Shown: positions 24,470 through 37,345, numbered from the stretch's first letter. The stretch is DNA of 64,000 nucleotides from Sternotherus odoratus (GCA_032164245.1 JAVMKO010000003.1:30255390-30319389), one strand, 5' to 3'. The notes: generated from the sequence alone by a model not told the origin. Numbers and translations: made by a program.

Positions 24470-25845
24470 ATTATGAAGCAGAGTACAATGATGTTAAGTG
24501 TTATAAATAGGCTTAATTTTTGGCTGGATTTCTAGCTCTTCAGTATGCACAACTCCTTTGTGCCTATGAGTTTCCCATCCAGCTCCACAGCTTGTATGCG
24601 GCTTGAGAGGTGCACATGCCATCAAGGATTTTCCCCACACACAAATATGATCCTACTTTGGGGGTGAAAAATACGATTCCCTGGGGAACAGCCACAATGA
24701 GATGGGGACCTGTTAAATATTTTGAATACGGATTGCTTTTTCTATTTGACTATAGTAAAACCATAACATGCATATCCTATTAGCCATCTCCCTTTTAGAG
24801 CATAATTAATTTTCTTAATATCTACTGAACTTCATAATGCAATTTATTTTTTCATAAATATTATATTTCATAAATATTTATTTTTTCATAATGCATTTAT
24901 TTTTTCATTCCAGCTACTAGGTATGACTAAAGATTTTTTAAATGACAGTTGTAAAGAAATAAAAGTGCTTGACATGTACAACACAGCAAGAGTGGTAATG
25001 CAATTACTGCACATCTTTAAATTAGAAAAATCAAAAGTCCCAACTGTTAGTGAATCTAGGAGTAGTAAACTAAGATGAAAAAATAACGTTAATACTGTGT
25101 ATCAAGAAATTATCATGGTCAGCTAGTGAAATAGTTTTTCTAGTTAGATACAGTAGTTATCGGTTTTCAAAAAAGATAAGATCATTTTATAGAAACAGTA
25201 CTTCCTGCTTAAAGATGCAAGTTCTATACAGAATCATGGACATAGACACCAAACTGAGCTGCCTGGAAGCAACTGCTGAGGTAACAGGCCCCAGATGATT
25301 TAGACTTTGTAGGTGAGGACCAGAGACTTGAACTGGACACTTAACTAGCTAGGCAATACAAGGTTAATACCATGTATAACATTATAGCGTTACCTCCAAG
25401 GTGTGAACAACTGTGATTCAATCTTCATCCTACAGAAAAATAGTTTCCTAGGCACTCACAGGTGGAAAAAGAGGATTTTTGACCATTGTTGCTATGTGGA
25501 ATCCTACAGTGGCATAGGATTCTACAGACTATTTGTGCAGTTGTCAGGCTGATTAGACTGGCACCTTCTAATGTCCTACAATCCTATTTTCCCTGTCATA
25601 GCGCATCACTGAACCAGGTTCTGTGTAGTCAGTCATGCTGGATGGATAACAGGATGCTAGGGCAGCATAATTTTAAATTTCTTGATTTTTGTGCTTCTTA
25701 AATCTTAACCATCATGTTGAATATAGTTTCTTATAATATAAATGGAAATAAAATAGGATGAAAGTCATAGTGCCAACATGCCTATTTGATTTTGCAGTCA
25801 AATGGCATTCAGGATCTCCAGCTGAATGACAGACTGAGCCCAGAT
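24470..25845. other. Non-coding stretch
   Basis: Includes a short 'tttcataaatatttat' simple region (about 24,851-24,906). Nothing else is supported. Confidence 0.45.
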
Positions 25846-25849
25846 CTAC

Positions 25850-26040
25850 ATTACAAACTTATGTTGGTATAATTATATCACTCAGCGGTGTAGACAACAC
25901 TATGTCAACAGGAAGGCTTGTCTAGTCAACATAGCTACCACCTCTCAAAGAGGTGGACTACCTAACTAAGCTCATCAGTGTAAAAAGCATGTACAATAAG
26001 CACTGTAAGTGTACATAAGTCCTAAGTGTTCTCTTAGTTG
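25850..26040. repeat. MITE-like fragment
   Basis: The run 'gatctacattacaaacttatgttggtataa', 'gtgtagacaacactatgtca' and 'agctaccacctctcaaagaggtgg' resembles a turtle MITE built on gtgtagac / gtctacac ends. The termini are degraded. Confidence 0.4.
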
Positions 26041-27490
26041 AGTCCTAGTCTATAGCAAAGTGGAAGTATTTAGTTGCCTGCAACAGTCCAGTTCAAAATT
26101 TCAAAGATGTGGGAATTTGGCAGCATTTGACAGAAGACAAAAGTAACTACTAGCCAATCTTTGGCCCCTTGAGTGGTTTCTGAAAAAGTAGGGGAAATAG
26201 GAATGAAAGTGTGATGTGCATCTGAAATCCTCTAGGTCTAACAAGGTATCCAGACAAACACACATGCAAGTCTGAAAACCCCATTCTACACCTTTCAGTG
26301 TCAAGGAAGCTGACTCATTTCCCCCCTCTGTGGTCCATTAAGGGCACCCAGTTAAAGGTTTCCAGCTCCTAGGAGTCATGTCTCTTGGGCAGAGAGCCGT
26401 GTCTCACTCTTTCTTGGCCAGGGGTTCTTTAAAGCTGCAGTTTCCTGCCTAAACTATGATATACCCAGGAAGCCAGACTGCTTAAAAGGCTACATCTGTG
26501 TTTTTCTTTCTCTCCAGAGGCTATGCCCAGTATATTTCCTGCAATTATAAGGTACCACACCACTCTTTCTAAGCAAGCACACTTAAAGGTGAAAGCATTA
26601 CAGCAAAAAACAAACAAACAAAAAAATAACCTACATGCATGCTAAAAAGTTTACCAGAGGTCAGCCCCCTCAGGCTCTGGTGGATGACAGTTCTTCAAAA
26701 CCCACAACTGGGTTCTCCCTGTTAGAAGTCTGTAACAGTCTCAGATTCAGAACCTGAACCCAGGGTGGGCAGTTCAGTCATTTATTTATACTGTTAAGGC
26801 CTTTGATCGCCAGTTTCCAGAAACAGGTAATCAATCAGCAGACAATGACCCACTGCTCAGGGTGTAGCTTCAAAACAAAACAAAACAAAAAACAAAAAAG
26901 ACAGGGTTTTGAATAACCAGAGGTAAGGAATTTGCATTAACTCACTTTAGGTATTTTCCAGGACCTCCACTTTACATTTATCCCATAGTTCATTTTGGTC
27001 TGACACATTCAGTGTAGTTCTTTGAAATTCCAGACCTCACATCACACTTTCCCCCTAGAGAGGTTACAAGCAATCACAGCCCACAATAATACATTTGCAT
27101 TTAATACAATAGACCCCAACATACCTAAATTTATTCAGTAAGGTCTCCAAAGGATATGCCATATTTGTCACAACACATACTTAAGTTAGTAAGTGTGCTA
27201 TAAACTATTTCTTATTTTTCAAACTTAGCAAAGCACAAATTCCTGATTAGCAACTTAAATGCCAAATTAAACAGTTAAAATTCCACTGAGTTCTCAATGC
27301 AAAACCTGTCAATTTTATTAAACAAAGCTTCTTCGTGCTTAGAATATTTTTAACATCCAAAAAAAAAAAACAACCACGGGTTTTAGAAGCAGCATGCATT
27401 TCAGCTACAAATGTTTATTGAATATGAGCCACTGAAAATAAATTAGAATGAAAAAGCCACATTCAAATTAGAGCAGTCAGTTTCTTCTGT
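26041..27490. other. Non-coding; possible LTR remnant
   Basis: Between about 26,640 and 27,190 the sequence has LTR-like traits on the minus strand, but I could not find matching TG/CA ends or a target duplication. A (CAAAA)n tract lies at about 26,874-26,899. Confidence 0.3.
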
Positions 27491-27492
27491 AA

Positions 27493-28014
27493 TTAAGGGC
27501 CTGTCTACATACAAAGTGAAACCAAAATCACTAAACTGGGTTTTATTAATTATTTGTATTGTGGTAGTGTAACCGACACACCTTCTGGGTGTGGTATTCG
27601 GTCCCATCTAGTGGCACAAGACCACTTAAAAGAGAGAAATGAATGAGTCTGCGCTACAGCCTTAGCTAACAAGCAGTTGGCTTTTAGCTCATGCAGTCAA
27701 GGCTCCTGTGCTAAGCTCCAGAGGTTTCCAGTTCAATCCTGCCCACCAACACCTGGGGTCTGTCGGTGTTACAGTAGCATCTAAAAATCCCAGTCAAGGA
27801 CCAGGAATGCAGAACAAGACAGCCTCCGCTGCAAAAAGTTTACAATCCTGCTATTCTGATGCAAAGTTAATTTTGTACTGACTTGAGTTTAACATCAAAA
27901 TAGGATGGTTCAACTGAAAATGAGGACTAACACAGACTTGCACCAATATAATGAAAAGATATGAATTACAACTAATTTAGTTATTTTGGTCCTGGTTTGT
28001 GTGGAGACAAGCCT
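27493..28014. mobile_element. MITE with nested SINE
   Basis: The ends 'aagggcctgtctacatac' and 'gtgtggagacaagcctt' are inverted, next to TTAA-like duplicated bases. The middle (27,560-27,775) is foreign, SINE-like sequence, so the MITE is older than that insertion. Confidence 0.5.
27560..27775 (+). mobile_element. tRNA-derived SINE
   Basis: An A-box-like 'tagctcatgcagtcaagg' and a B-box-like 'gtttccagttcaatcctgc' are spaced as in a tRNA gene, inside a block with 'tctgggtgtgg' and 'acctggggtctg'. The tRNA part is too altered to be a functional tRNA. Confidence 0.5.
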
Positions 28015-28424
28015 TAAAATATTAGACCCTTAAAATTAGATGTAAAAATGACTTTGCTATGCATAATTACAACTTTTAAGTCTGATGGTGAATGAATAGA
28101 TAAATGTATTTTGATAAACTTCCATATCTCAACTACTTTTGACTTAACACTTCTAGCCCATTAGGTAATACCTACATTATTCAGCTAACAGGATTCAATA
28201 TCAGCCATTACTTCTCAGGAGTTGTTCAGAGAAGGGTTAATACTAACATTCTATTAAGTTTGCTGAAAAAGCCACAGATTTCCAGGAAATAAAAGGCCCA
28301 CTGTCACAATTCATACTTGGGTCTGACTATACTAGCAAGACTGGGTCTCAAAACACAATATTAAATTCTTTTGCTGTCATCTCTCCAGAACTTTCCTTTG
28401 AACGGAGTGAAAAAACTCCTAATC

Positions 28425-30020
28425 ATAAGAACATAAGAGCTGGCACCCGAGCTCCATGATCCATCTTGACCAGTATCCTATCTCTGATTGTAGCCAATAC
28501 TAGAGCTTCAGTGGGAGTGTAACAGAACAGGGAAATTATGGAGTGACCTACCCCTGTATTCCACTCCTGGCTTTTGGTAGTCAGAAGTTTTGGGTCACTC
28601 TGAACATGGGGTTATCTCCCCATATTGAAGCTGTTCCATACACTTGATCATCTCTGTTGCCCTTCTCTGTATCTTTTCCAATTCTGATATACCTTTTTTG
28701 AAACAGGATGAGCAGAAATGCACTCATTAGTCAAGGTATGGGCAAACAATGGATTTATAAAGTGGCATTAGGATATTTTCTGTCTTATTTTCTATGCCTT
28801 TCCCAATTTTTCTTAACATACTGTTTACCTTTCTGACTGCTGCGAAGCATTGAGCAGAAGTTTTCAGAGAACTATCAATCTTAACTCCAAAATTTTCTTG
28901 GCTGGAAATAGCTAATTTAGAACCCATCACTGTATATGTACAGTTGGGATTATTTTTTCACATGTGCACTACTTGGCATGTATCAACACTGAATTTCACT
29001 TGCCTTTTTGTTTTTTTGTGAGATCCCTTTAACTTCTCACAGTCTGCTTTGGACTTAATCTTGAATACTTTTGTATAGTCTGCGAACTTCGCTATTTCAC
29101 GGTTCATCCCCTTTCCAGATTATTAATGAATATAAGCAACAGCACAGGTCACACTACAGAACTCTGGGGGACCCTGCTGTTCACCTCTCTCTTGTGAAAA
29201 CTGACCATTTATTTCTACCCTTCTTTCGTATCTTTCAACCAGTGACTGATCCATGTGAGAAGCTTCCCTCTTATCCCATGGCTACTTTAATTTCTTTAAA
29301 AGCCTGAAAGATCTTGTCAAAGGCTTTCTGAAAATCCAAGCAAACTATATAAACTAGATCATGCTTATCCATATGCTTGTCGATTCCCTCAAATAATTCA
29401 AATAGATTGGTGAGGCATCACTTCCCTTTACAAAAGCTGTGATGACTCTTCCACAACAAATCATGTTCATCTATCTGTTTGATAATTCTGTTCTTTATAG
29501 TTTTACTAGTTTGCCTGACACAGAAGTTAGGCTTATTGGCTTGTCATTTCCAGAATCTCCTCTGGCGCCCAGCATTCCATTAGCCACCATCCAGTCATCT
29601 GTCCCAGAGGCTGATATCAGTAATAGGTTACATACTCGTTACTAGTTCTGCAATTTCATAGTTGAGTTCCTTCAGAACTCTTGGGTGAATACCATCTGGT
29701 CCTGGTGACTTACTGTTTAGTTGAGCCATTTGTTATAAATCCTTTCCTACTGATACAATTTGGGATTTGTTATCCACACCCAAGCTATTATTTTTGGGCA
29801 TCTCTCCCCCACATCCACTGCAGTGAAGACCAATGCAAAGAGTTAATTTAGCTTCCCTGCAATGGCCTTGTATTGAGTGAACCTTTAACATCTCTGTTGA
29901 CTAGTGGTCTCACTGTCTGCTTGGCAGACTTCCTGCTTCTGCTGTACTTAAATAATTTTACTGTTAGTTTTTGCCTCAGTGGGAGTATACTTGGGATTTT
30001 CAATCCTGATCTTGCCATTG
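28425..30020 (-). pseudogene. CR1 LINE ORF2 and 3' end, about 1.6 kb
   Basis: The minus strand carries, from high to low coordinates, decayed reverse-transcriptase sequence, a VPQSSV...LIFINNLE block (CR1 reverse-transcriptase motif, about 29,160-29,100), KIDSSLKTSAQCFAAVRKVNSMLRKI in two pieces (about 28,905-28,800), the 'cttctctgtatcttttcc' region and the 3' end 'cataagaacataag'. Several stops and frameshifts make it non-functional. Confidence 0.8.
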
Positions 30021-30059
30021 GATCTATGTGGGTAGACCTTATGCCAAAACTATATTGGT

Positions 30060-31625
30060 AATCTGATTTTAAGACAAAAAAACTGACAGTACATTAATAG
30101 CATTGTTGATGTGTACTCAGATTTTGACTTCACTACTGCATTAAAAAATAATTTATTCTAAAAAAAAAAAAACCCTAATCTAAAAGTATTAACTAACTAT
30201 TTTAAAGAGTGGAATTTTGTAGTTTTCAAAATCCGTTTTCCAGGCAGAGATCAAAGAGCACAAATATAGCAAAAAATACACAAAAATAGCACCAAGGAGG
30301 ATACTTTTCCAAAACACTAATCTGTTAGATTTCTTTGGTGAGTTATGAACAGGAGATCGGAACTGTACTACCAGATTTTCCAGATACAGTTGTTACAAAA
30401 ATCTTTATTTACTAACTCTATTCAGTCTCACAAATGCATTTTATACAGCTGAATTAAAATATGAAAATGATAAAAAGACAACTAATTTTTTTTTTAAACA
30501 CAACAGATACTACCATTCAGAAAAGAAACACCAAGAACCAGGAGAAGTGCCTTGGAAACCAACAGGGAAATAGAACTTAATACCTTTATAACATATTCCA
30601 TTGTGAAGAGGATTTATTTTTGCAGATCAACAGACTATTTCCCATAATTCTTTTAACGTATTTTGTATGTTTTCAACAGTTTGCAGATCTACATTCTTTA
30701 CAGTAGTATAACTGTGAATAATACTTACTGCTCCATACTTAAAAGTACACTCCACATTCGATGTGTAGTGCTGCCAAAAATTACATGAACATGTACCCTT
30801 TACCAAGAAATTAATGTTCTGTTGCTGAATTCTGAGACATGGAAGGATGTTTATGTTTATATACTCCAAACTCTTAATGAATCTACTCCACAGCAGTGGT
30901 TTTCTTCATGCTTATGCAATGAAGAGAGAGTTTGGATAAACAAATATTTACAAATTTCAATGTTTGAGGGGTCACATTGTACCCTTGGAGTGCAAGTTAC
31001 AAATTGCATGACAAATACAAAACAATTACAAGTGAACATGTTTTCTCAAAACAGAGGAGTGTGGATTTTGCATACACACACACAATCTGCCATTGGTTTT
31101 CTGTCCAATAAATGTGTAAACATTCCAGCTAACGTGCAATATGTAAATACTGTAAATAACGAACATGAGTAATAAAGTGTTTGATATATTACATGATTTT
31201 CAATGTGTATTCTTTAAATGTCCATTTAGAAAATGGTTTTCACAAACTGGAATTGATTTCACATGGTTACTCATGATGTTTCAGAACAAAATAATCTGTA
31301 AATTATATTAAAATCCAATGCAAAATTATATCAGGAGCGTAACTTGTGAAAAGGCTAAACAAAGACTACCTCAGGAGGTCTCACTATGCATTTTGTTTTT
31401 CTTTAAAATCACTACCAAACCCATTTGGTGCATGTGTCATTTTATTTATGACCAAAAAACCCAAACCAAAAAACACGCACTATGGAGCATTTCTAATAAA
31501 TGCACTCCAGACACACAAGTTTTGACATTTAAGCATTCTTTCAAAAAACCATGTATCTTACACAATCCTTTCAATCATATTAGACGGTATGGTATAAAAC
31601 CTTTGATTATGATACAAGTAATTGG
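30060..31625. other. Intergenic stretch
   Basis: AT-rich, with A tracts near 30,161-30,172 and a (CA)n at about 31,073-31,085. It holds overlapping unidentified frames on both strands (next entry) but no recognised repeat. Confidence 0.4.
30627..31039 (-). other. Unidentified cysteine-rich open frames
   Basis: Two minus-strand frames, 31,039-30,857 (60 codons) and 30,869-30,627 (80 codons), are unusually cysteine-rich (for example VTCTPRVQCDPS, KGTCSCNFWQHY). The second is preceded by an acceptor-like 'ccatgtctcag' and followed within about 10 nt of its stop by AATAAA. I do not recognise a family. They could be exons of a decayed gene or chance frames in AT-rich DNA. Confidence 0.2.
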
Positions 31626-31629
31626 GGCT

Positions 31630-32600
31630 AGGAATTTCATAGTTTCATAGAGTTTAAGGCAGCATTCTTCAATCTTTTTGCACCATGGCCTCTTTCCCGG
31701 TCCTGCCTCCACTGGCGGCCCCCGGGGTATGTCCGCCGAAATGCCGCCAAATAGAAAGTTTCCACTTTCCTTCGACAGCATTTCCGTGGGACAAAAACAG
31801 ACTGCAATTTCGGCGGTCTCCCAGGTGGGATCGGTGGCGGGGTCTTGTGCACCCCCGGGGGTGGTCTTGTGCACTTTGAAGACCACTGGTTTAAGGCAAG
31901 AAACAACCTTTAGATCATCTTGTCTGACCTCCTGCACACCTCACACTATTAAATTCCATTCAAATAGTCTTATGTTGAACTCAAATAATTCAAATAAACT
32001 GAAGCATTTTAGTCCTCAGGAGACTAAACTAATGTGTGCCATAGGCAGTGAATAGGAGAGATCAAGGTGTCACCAGTGCCATGCCAGAGAACTGATTAGG
32101 TGAGATATGCTCAGATGACCCTAGAAGGCAAACCACACTCCAGGCTGCAAAGGATGATGAAAAGCCTTCAAGGTTCCTGCCAAACTGCTTTGGGGAAATT
32201 ATTGTGATCCAAGTCTTCTGATCAGTTAGACCCTAGGCAGCTGAAGACGACACAACAGCCAGTCTAAAACAGAGCATTTTGTGTACCAAATCCGAGCACC
32301 AGTCATCCTAACTAGTAACCTGTATCTAGCTGTGGCAGGTCTGTGATGCTTCAGAGGAAGATGACCCTCTTACCCATGATAACTGATTTGGAGGGTAAAT
32401 TCCTTCCTGACCCCCTGCAGGTGACCAATTGAAGCCCTACTCCATGAGATTAGATTAAAACCATTATCAAATACAGAGCAGCGTTATGAGTAAATTGAAG
32501 ACAATGTAAGCAAGCCTGTTCTGCCCAACATCTATGAAGGAAAGAGATTAACAGGGAGATTCATAGATTCACAGATTCCAAGACCAGACGGCTTCACCAC
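31630..32600 (-). repeat. CR1 LINE 3' region, interrupted by a hAT element
   Basis: 'tttcatagagtttaagg' and, after the insertion, 'agatcatcttgtctgacctcctgcac' are the antisense CR1 3' end. CR1 3'-UTR wording continues to about 32,455. A further CR1-like start, 'cacagattccaagaccag', appears at about 32,570. Confidence 0.6.
31660..31888. mobile_element. Short non-autonomous hAT element inside CR1
   Basis: CAGCATTCTTCAATC...TTTGAAGACCACTG ends with an exact 8-bp target duplication, gtttaagg (31,652-31,659 and 31,889-31,896). The 229-bp GC-rich interior yields spurious frames on both strands. Confidence 0.85.
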
Positions 32601-32604
32601 GGCT

Positions 32605-33736
32605 AGCTAGCCTGACACCTGAACCTGCAGAACTTCTCCCAGAAACGGACTTCAAACAGACCTTTCAGAAAAATCTCTCTTCTTTCTTCAAGGCTCCAAA
32701 CAGTGAATCCACCGCCTCCATTGACACTTCCCACTTACATTTATGTTCCCAGTCAGTTATGCTTATAACTGTTTTAAACTTTTGAAAACTGTCCCTTTGA
32801 AGATCCAAATATACATATATTGGTTGGTGCCCCACAAAGCACATGTAACCAGTTCATGATCACTGATAAGGGCCAATTTTTAGGTCAGCAATGAGTATGT
32901 ATGCTGGCTAGCATATTATGTCATATTAATAGCATGTATTATCCACACCACATGTATACGTATACTATGCATTAAGCACAAATATTTTAACAGAAATATA
33001 GCATAAATTGGCCTATACCTATCGTAAATGAACAGGATTATGGTATCGCACAACTCTACATTTGCTGAAGTAAGCATTTGGTATAAGCAGACAGGAAACT
33101 TGTCAAAAATCAAGATACATTCATCTTATGTCTTAATACAAACTAGGGACGTACCTTCATGGACTTGTACCTGGAATGCTAATCCAGAACAAAGGAAGGA
33201 ACAGAATAATAAATTAGGGAATTGGAACAAAATGATGGGTTGGATTTTAGCGATGTGGAAAGAGATGTTTAAATTGTGAAATCATCATATGAATAATACC
33301 ATTTGAAATGTATAACTTTGGGAGCACATCTTACGCCTAAGGTGAATGTAACATGTCTGCACAACAGGGCTTCCCAGAGACTGGCATCACATAGAACTTT
33401 TTCCCTGTAGTATATTATTATTGGCTTATAGCATTTAACCTGACTGACATTGGTTATTTGGTCTCTTGAGTATATTTTACAGCAAACCTAATTGTGGCCA
33501 AGCAATTGTCTATGCAATTTACCAATCTGTAATTAACCCTTTTAAAGAATCTTCAGCTATCATTTTTAGGAACTGCAAGGAAATGTTGTTGTTGGCCATG
33601 TAAGATGCCAAGCAAATATCCCCCTACTATTCTCTAGAAAAAGAATTAAAGATTCCATATCCCATCAAAACTCCAAGTGGATTTGAGCACCTAACTTCCT
33701 CAGGCTTCTTTTAGTAAGAAAAATCCATATTATGGG
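32605..33736. other. Intergenic stretch
   Basis: No gene or bounded repeat is supported. Confidence 0.45.
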
Positions 33737-33744
33737 ATTTATGT

Positions 33745-34107
33745 CAGCGTCTCTCAACCTTTCCAGACTACTGTACCCCTCTTTCAGGAGTCTGATTTCT
33801 CTTGCGTACCCCCATATTCACGTACCTAATCAGATATAAGAATATAAAAGTGTCACAGCACACTATTACTGAAAAATTGCTTACCTTCCCATTTTTACCA
33901 TACAATTATAAAATAAGTCAATTGGAATATAAATATTGTACTTACATTTCAGTATAGTATATAAAGCAGTATAAGCAAGTCACTGTCTGTATGAAATTTT
34001 AGTTTGTACTGACTTTGCTAGTGCTTTTTATTTATCCACTAGACAAATATCTAGATGAGTTGATGTGTACTCCCAGGGGTACACCTATCTCTGGTTGATG
34101 ACTATGG
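33745..34107. mobile_element. Non-autonomous hAT element
   Basis: It starts CAGCGTCTCTCAACCTTTCC and ends at a decayed inverted copy ('ggttgatgactatgg'). The 8-bp atttatgt is present at 33,737-33,744 and 34,108-34,115. No transposase. Confidence 0.75.
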
Positions 34108-34214
34108 ATTTATGTGACTTCATGAGGCATTAACATGTCAACTGTCATCGACTGTTCTTAATACATTTGTAACAAAAGGTTCAGAGAGGGGAATAATGGG
34201 CTCCTAGGCAACTC

Positions 34215-34745
34215 ATTTAGGGCCAGATCCACAAAGGGACCTCCGGATCTGTTTTTGAAGCTTCTGCGATCCACAAAAGCTTTGCTTGGTTCCTGCCTAA
34301 CCCTGTAGGTGTGAAAACTTATTTGGATCCTAAAATTTTGCTGTAAAAGTTTTCTAGGTACCTAAGTTTCTGCTTCTCGGCATGCTGCTTCACTCTAGGC
34401 CTCCAAACACCTGTCTCATTGCTAAACCCCAGAATAATCCACAGCCTTGGGGAGCATCTATCTTGCCTGCAGAGTGTGACCCGGTAGGCATTCTTAAGAG
34501 GCTGCTTGATGCCACACAAAGTGGGGGAGATGAGAGGACCTCCCTTATAACATTTAGCCCAGTGGTTACATACTCACTCAGAATGCGAGAGACCCTCATT
34601 CAATCCTTCAGTTGCTTTTCCCAATGAGAAGTGATGTGAATAGGGAGTCCCTCCCTGTATAATGCATTCCCTAGCCACTGGAAGTGATACTCAGGTGTGG
34701 ATCTCAATCTCTCTTGCTGAAACTGTTCCACTTTAATTAAATAAT
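34215..34745. repeat. Composite repeat with tRNA-like segment
   Basis: 'gggccagatccacaaagggacc' opens a family with 'cctaac' and 'ctaggtacctaag' motifs. Around 34,555-34,605, 'agcccagtggttacatactcact' to 'ccctcattcaatcc' resembles A and B boxes of a tRNA-derived SINE. Confidence 0.45.
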
Positions 34746-34749
34746 TAAA

Positions 34750-36275
34750 ATATTAATTGAGCCAGAGATAATTACTCTAGAGTGGAGTGGCTAGGACACT
34801 CAGAGAAGTTGCTTAACTAGATCTAAATATATCTTTCCATCTACTTAAGGTGAGTAGCTGCAGATAAAAGAGGTAAAGGAAATTCTGTATGTGTCCATTT
34901 GGCATAATATTTTCCTAAAAGTCTATCTCAGAGCAGGAACCTTTACATGTAACTGGCTAGCTGGGGTACTGAGATAGACGCCCGTTGATCAGACTGAAGA
35001 CTGAGTTTCAGGAGGGCTACAGGAAGACATACCAATTGGGGTGTACTCTGATAGGCCCCTGTTGGACTAATTAAGGGCCTGAGCTGAGGGATGGCTGCAA
35101 GCTGATGCTAGTGGAAAGGGTATCACGATGGACTCTGTTGAACTGTTAGATTGAGCCCAGAGAGGGCTGTAAGGTATTTTGGACTCTGTACCCCAAAAGA
35201 GGTTTGTTTTGTTTTGCATACTGACTGTGTGTGACTCGACCAAAGGGTCGAGGTAGCAGCAGCTGACAGGAGGCATCGTGAGCGGAGAAGCTGAGAAAAA
35301 TTGTGGGCCCAAACACACACAGCTACATAGCCAAATGCATTTTAGCTGCTCTATTACAGCATTACTTTAGTTGGTCCTCTATTATCAAGTCACCTTATAC
35401 TGGACTGGTATTCAACTACTGGACATACAAATTTTCCTTAAGAACCGGAATTTTATAGAAACACATGGTTGAGAATTCATGCACACAGATGTTATACAAC
35501 ACACATAAAAGTAACTGTTTTCCCCTTTAATTCTTTCATACGAGTGTTCAGTGACATTGGCTATTAACGGAGACAGGGATTCTGAGAGATTTCATTTTCA
35601 GTTACAGTTTTGACTTTAATAAGTTAATATTGCTAGATCAAGATGAATCTCAGCTGTTTTTATATTGTACTACTTTATCTTGAAAAGCTCTGCCTAGCTG
35701 AGCTTTAAAACAATGTCAAGATAGATCGATGCACCTGAAAGTTTACAGTTTAATAAAAAATATGTGGTGGGAATGGAGTCTAGCAGCGTATCTTCTGTCA
35801 AGGGAGTCACTCATTTTCTGAGGATGCCAAAGTGTGCTCTACTTCACAAATTAAGATGTGGGCCCTGTCCCAAAAAACGTGCAGCCCAATTTCAATAATC
35901 AATAACACAACAAAAGGTGGGAAGGGCAGAGGAAGAAGGGTGAACATCAAAACCTTGTAGTAACTCAGAAAGGGGTGTATTGTGCGTGAAAGACTTTAAA
36001 AATGTAGTATTTATTTTAACACTTTTCATCCCCCTTGATTTTCCATAGGCCAGTCAGCAGAAGTGAGTTTTTAGGAAGAACTTGAACAAATCAAGGCGCA
36101 AATGACTCTGGATGAAAGTGTACCAGGGCACTCCAAACATTAAAGACCCTGAACCCTTTGAAAGTAGAATATGAAAGGCAGAGCAAGCCTGGCATTCTGG
36201 GGATCCAAAAAGACCAGGAAGATATTGCAGCAGTTGAAGCAGGAGATTAGAACATGGATTGCTGATCTGGTTTTT
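34750..36275. other. Intergenic stretch
   Basis: At about 34,960-35,320 the wording resembles LTR sequence of turtle retroelements, but no ends were found. Nothing else is supported. Confidence 0.35.
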
Positions 36276-36281
36276 GATTAA

Positions 36282-36805
36282 GGGTATGTCTTCACTACAG
36301 CAGTAGGTCGATTTCCCGTAAGTCGATTTTTTAAAGCAGACTGTATAGAGTCGATTTTGTGCATCTCCACTAAGCACAGCAAGTCGGCAGTGTCTGTCCC
36401 CACAACTGTGGCAAGCGTCGACATAGGGAGTGTTGCACTGTGGGTAGATATCCCACCGGGCGGGCATGGGGGGTCCGCGGAGCTGCTCGGGCGGGCGGGG
36501 AGCCGGCGCGGGGCTGCTCGGGTGGGCACGGGGACCGCGGAACTGCTCCGAGTGGTGGCTGGTCCCCTGGGGAGCAAACGGGCATTGTGGAAGGTCGGAG
36601 GCTAGCTGTCACATGCATCCTCACTAGTTCACAATCGACCCAGAGAGGTCGATTTCAGCGCTACTCCTCTCGTTAGGGAGGAGTACAGAAGTCGATTTTT
36701 AGGTCCCTTTAAATCGACTCAAATGGCATGCATGGAGGACGGGTACATGTTTATATTGACTTAACGTCGCTAAAGTCGACATTAAGCCGTAGTGGGGACC
36801 AGCCC
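36282..36805. mobile_element. Harbinger-family MITE related to the 51.4-55.5 kb element
   Basis: A 524-bp element flanked by TAA duplications (36,279-36,281 and 36,806-36,808). Its left about 150 bp matches the right end of the larger Harbinger copy ('gggtatgtcttcactac', 'gtcgattttgtgc', 'cacagcaagtcg'). Its right about 200 bp matches that copy's left end in inverse orientation ('ggtcgatttcagcgctactcc', 'ttaacgtcgctaaagtcgac'). The centre is a short GC-rich stretch replacing both genes. Confidence 0.85.
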
Positions 36806-37339
36806 TAAGAAACAGAGGGGAGATATTTGAAAAGTTGCAGAGAAAAAAATTCTCTCAATTCTTACTCGACAGAAGGCAGCTATTTGTCTAAGGGAAAGAG
36901 AGGCTCAGATGTCAGGGAGGTACAAGGAACTGGTCAATGTTCCCAATAGTTCATGTATTGGAAAGTTAACTCCATGCCACCCAGCTTTTGTACACTCCCA
37001 ACTCTAGGGACTGGTGCTGGACAGGATGGCAGCTGGAGAGTCTGATGAGAGGGTAAGTATCCACAGACTTTTCTGCAGCAAAGTCAGCATCATAGCCTTC
37101 TCTGAAATAAACAGTCCTGAAGGATGCAGCTATTTTTGTTGAAAAATACAGCATTCATCAGTTCATGCTCAATATATGCACATCTGTGTCAAAACATTAA
37201 AGCTCCTGTTTTTCAAATCCCTTTTTAAGAATACTTAAATGGGATATATGTAGAAGAATGTAAGTTTGTATTACACACAAAAGAACAAAACATGTTAATT
37301 TTATAGTAATTAGACTTTGAAAGAGAGTTGATAGACATA

Positions 37340-37345
37340 TTTATT
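37340..37345 (-). terminator. Candidate ACP1 polyadenylation signal
   Basis: AATAAA on the minus strand about 270 nt after the ACP1 stop codon. Other hexamers occur farther downstream, so the true site is uncertain. Confidence 0.4.

Noticed and set aside
31575..31937. Frames of 110-125 codons around 31.6-32.0 kb
   Set aside because: They run across the hAT insertion and CR1 flank on both strands, so they are repeat sequence.
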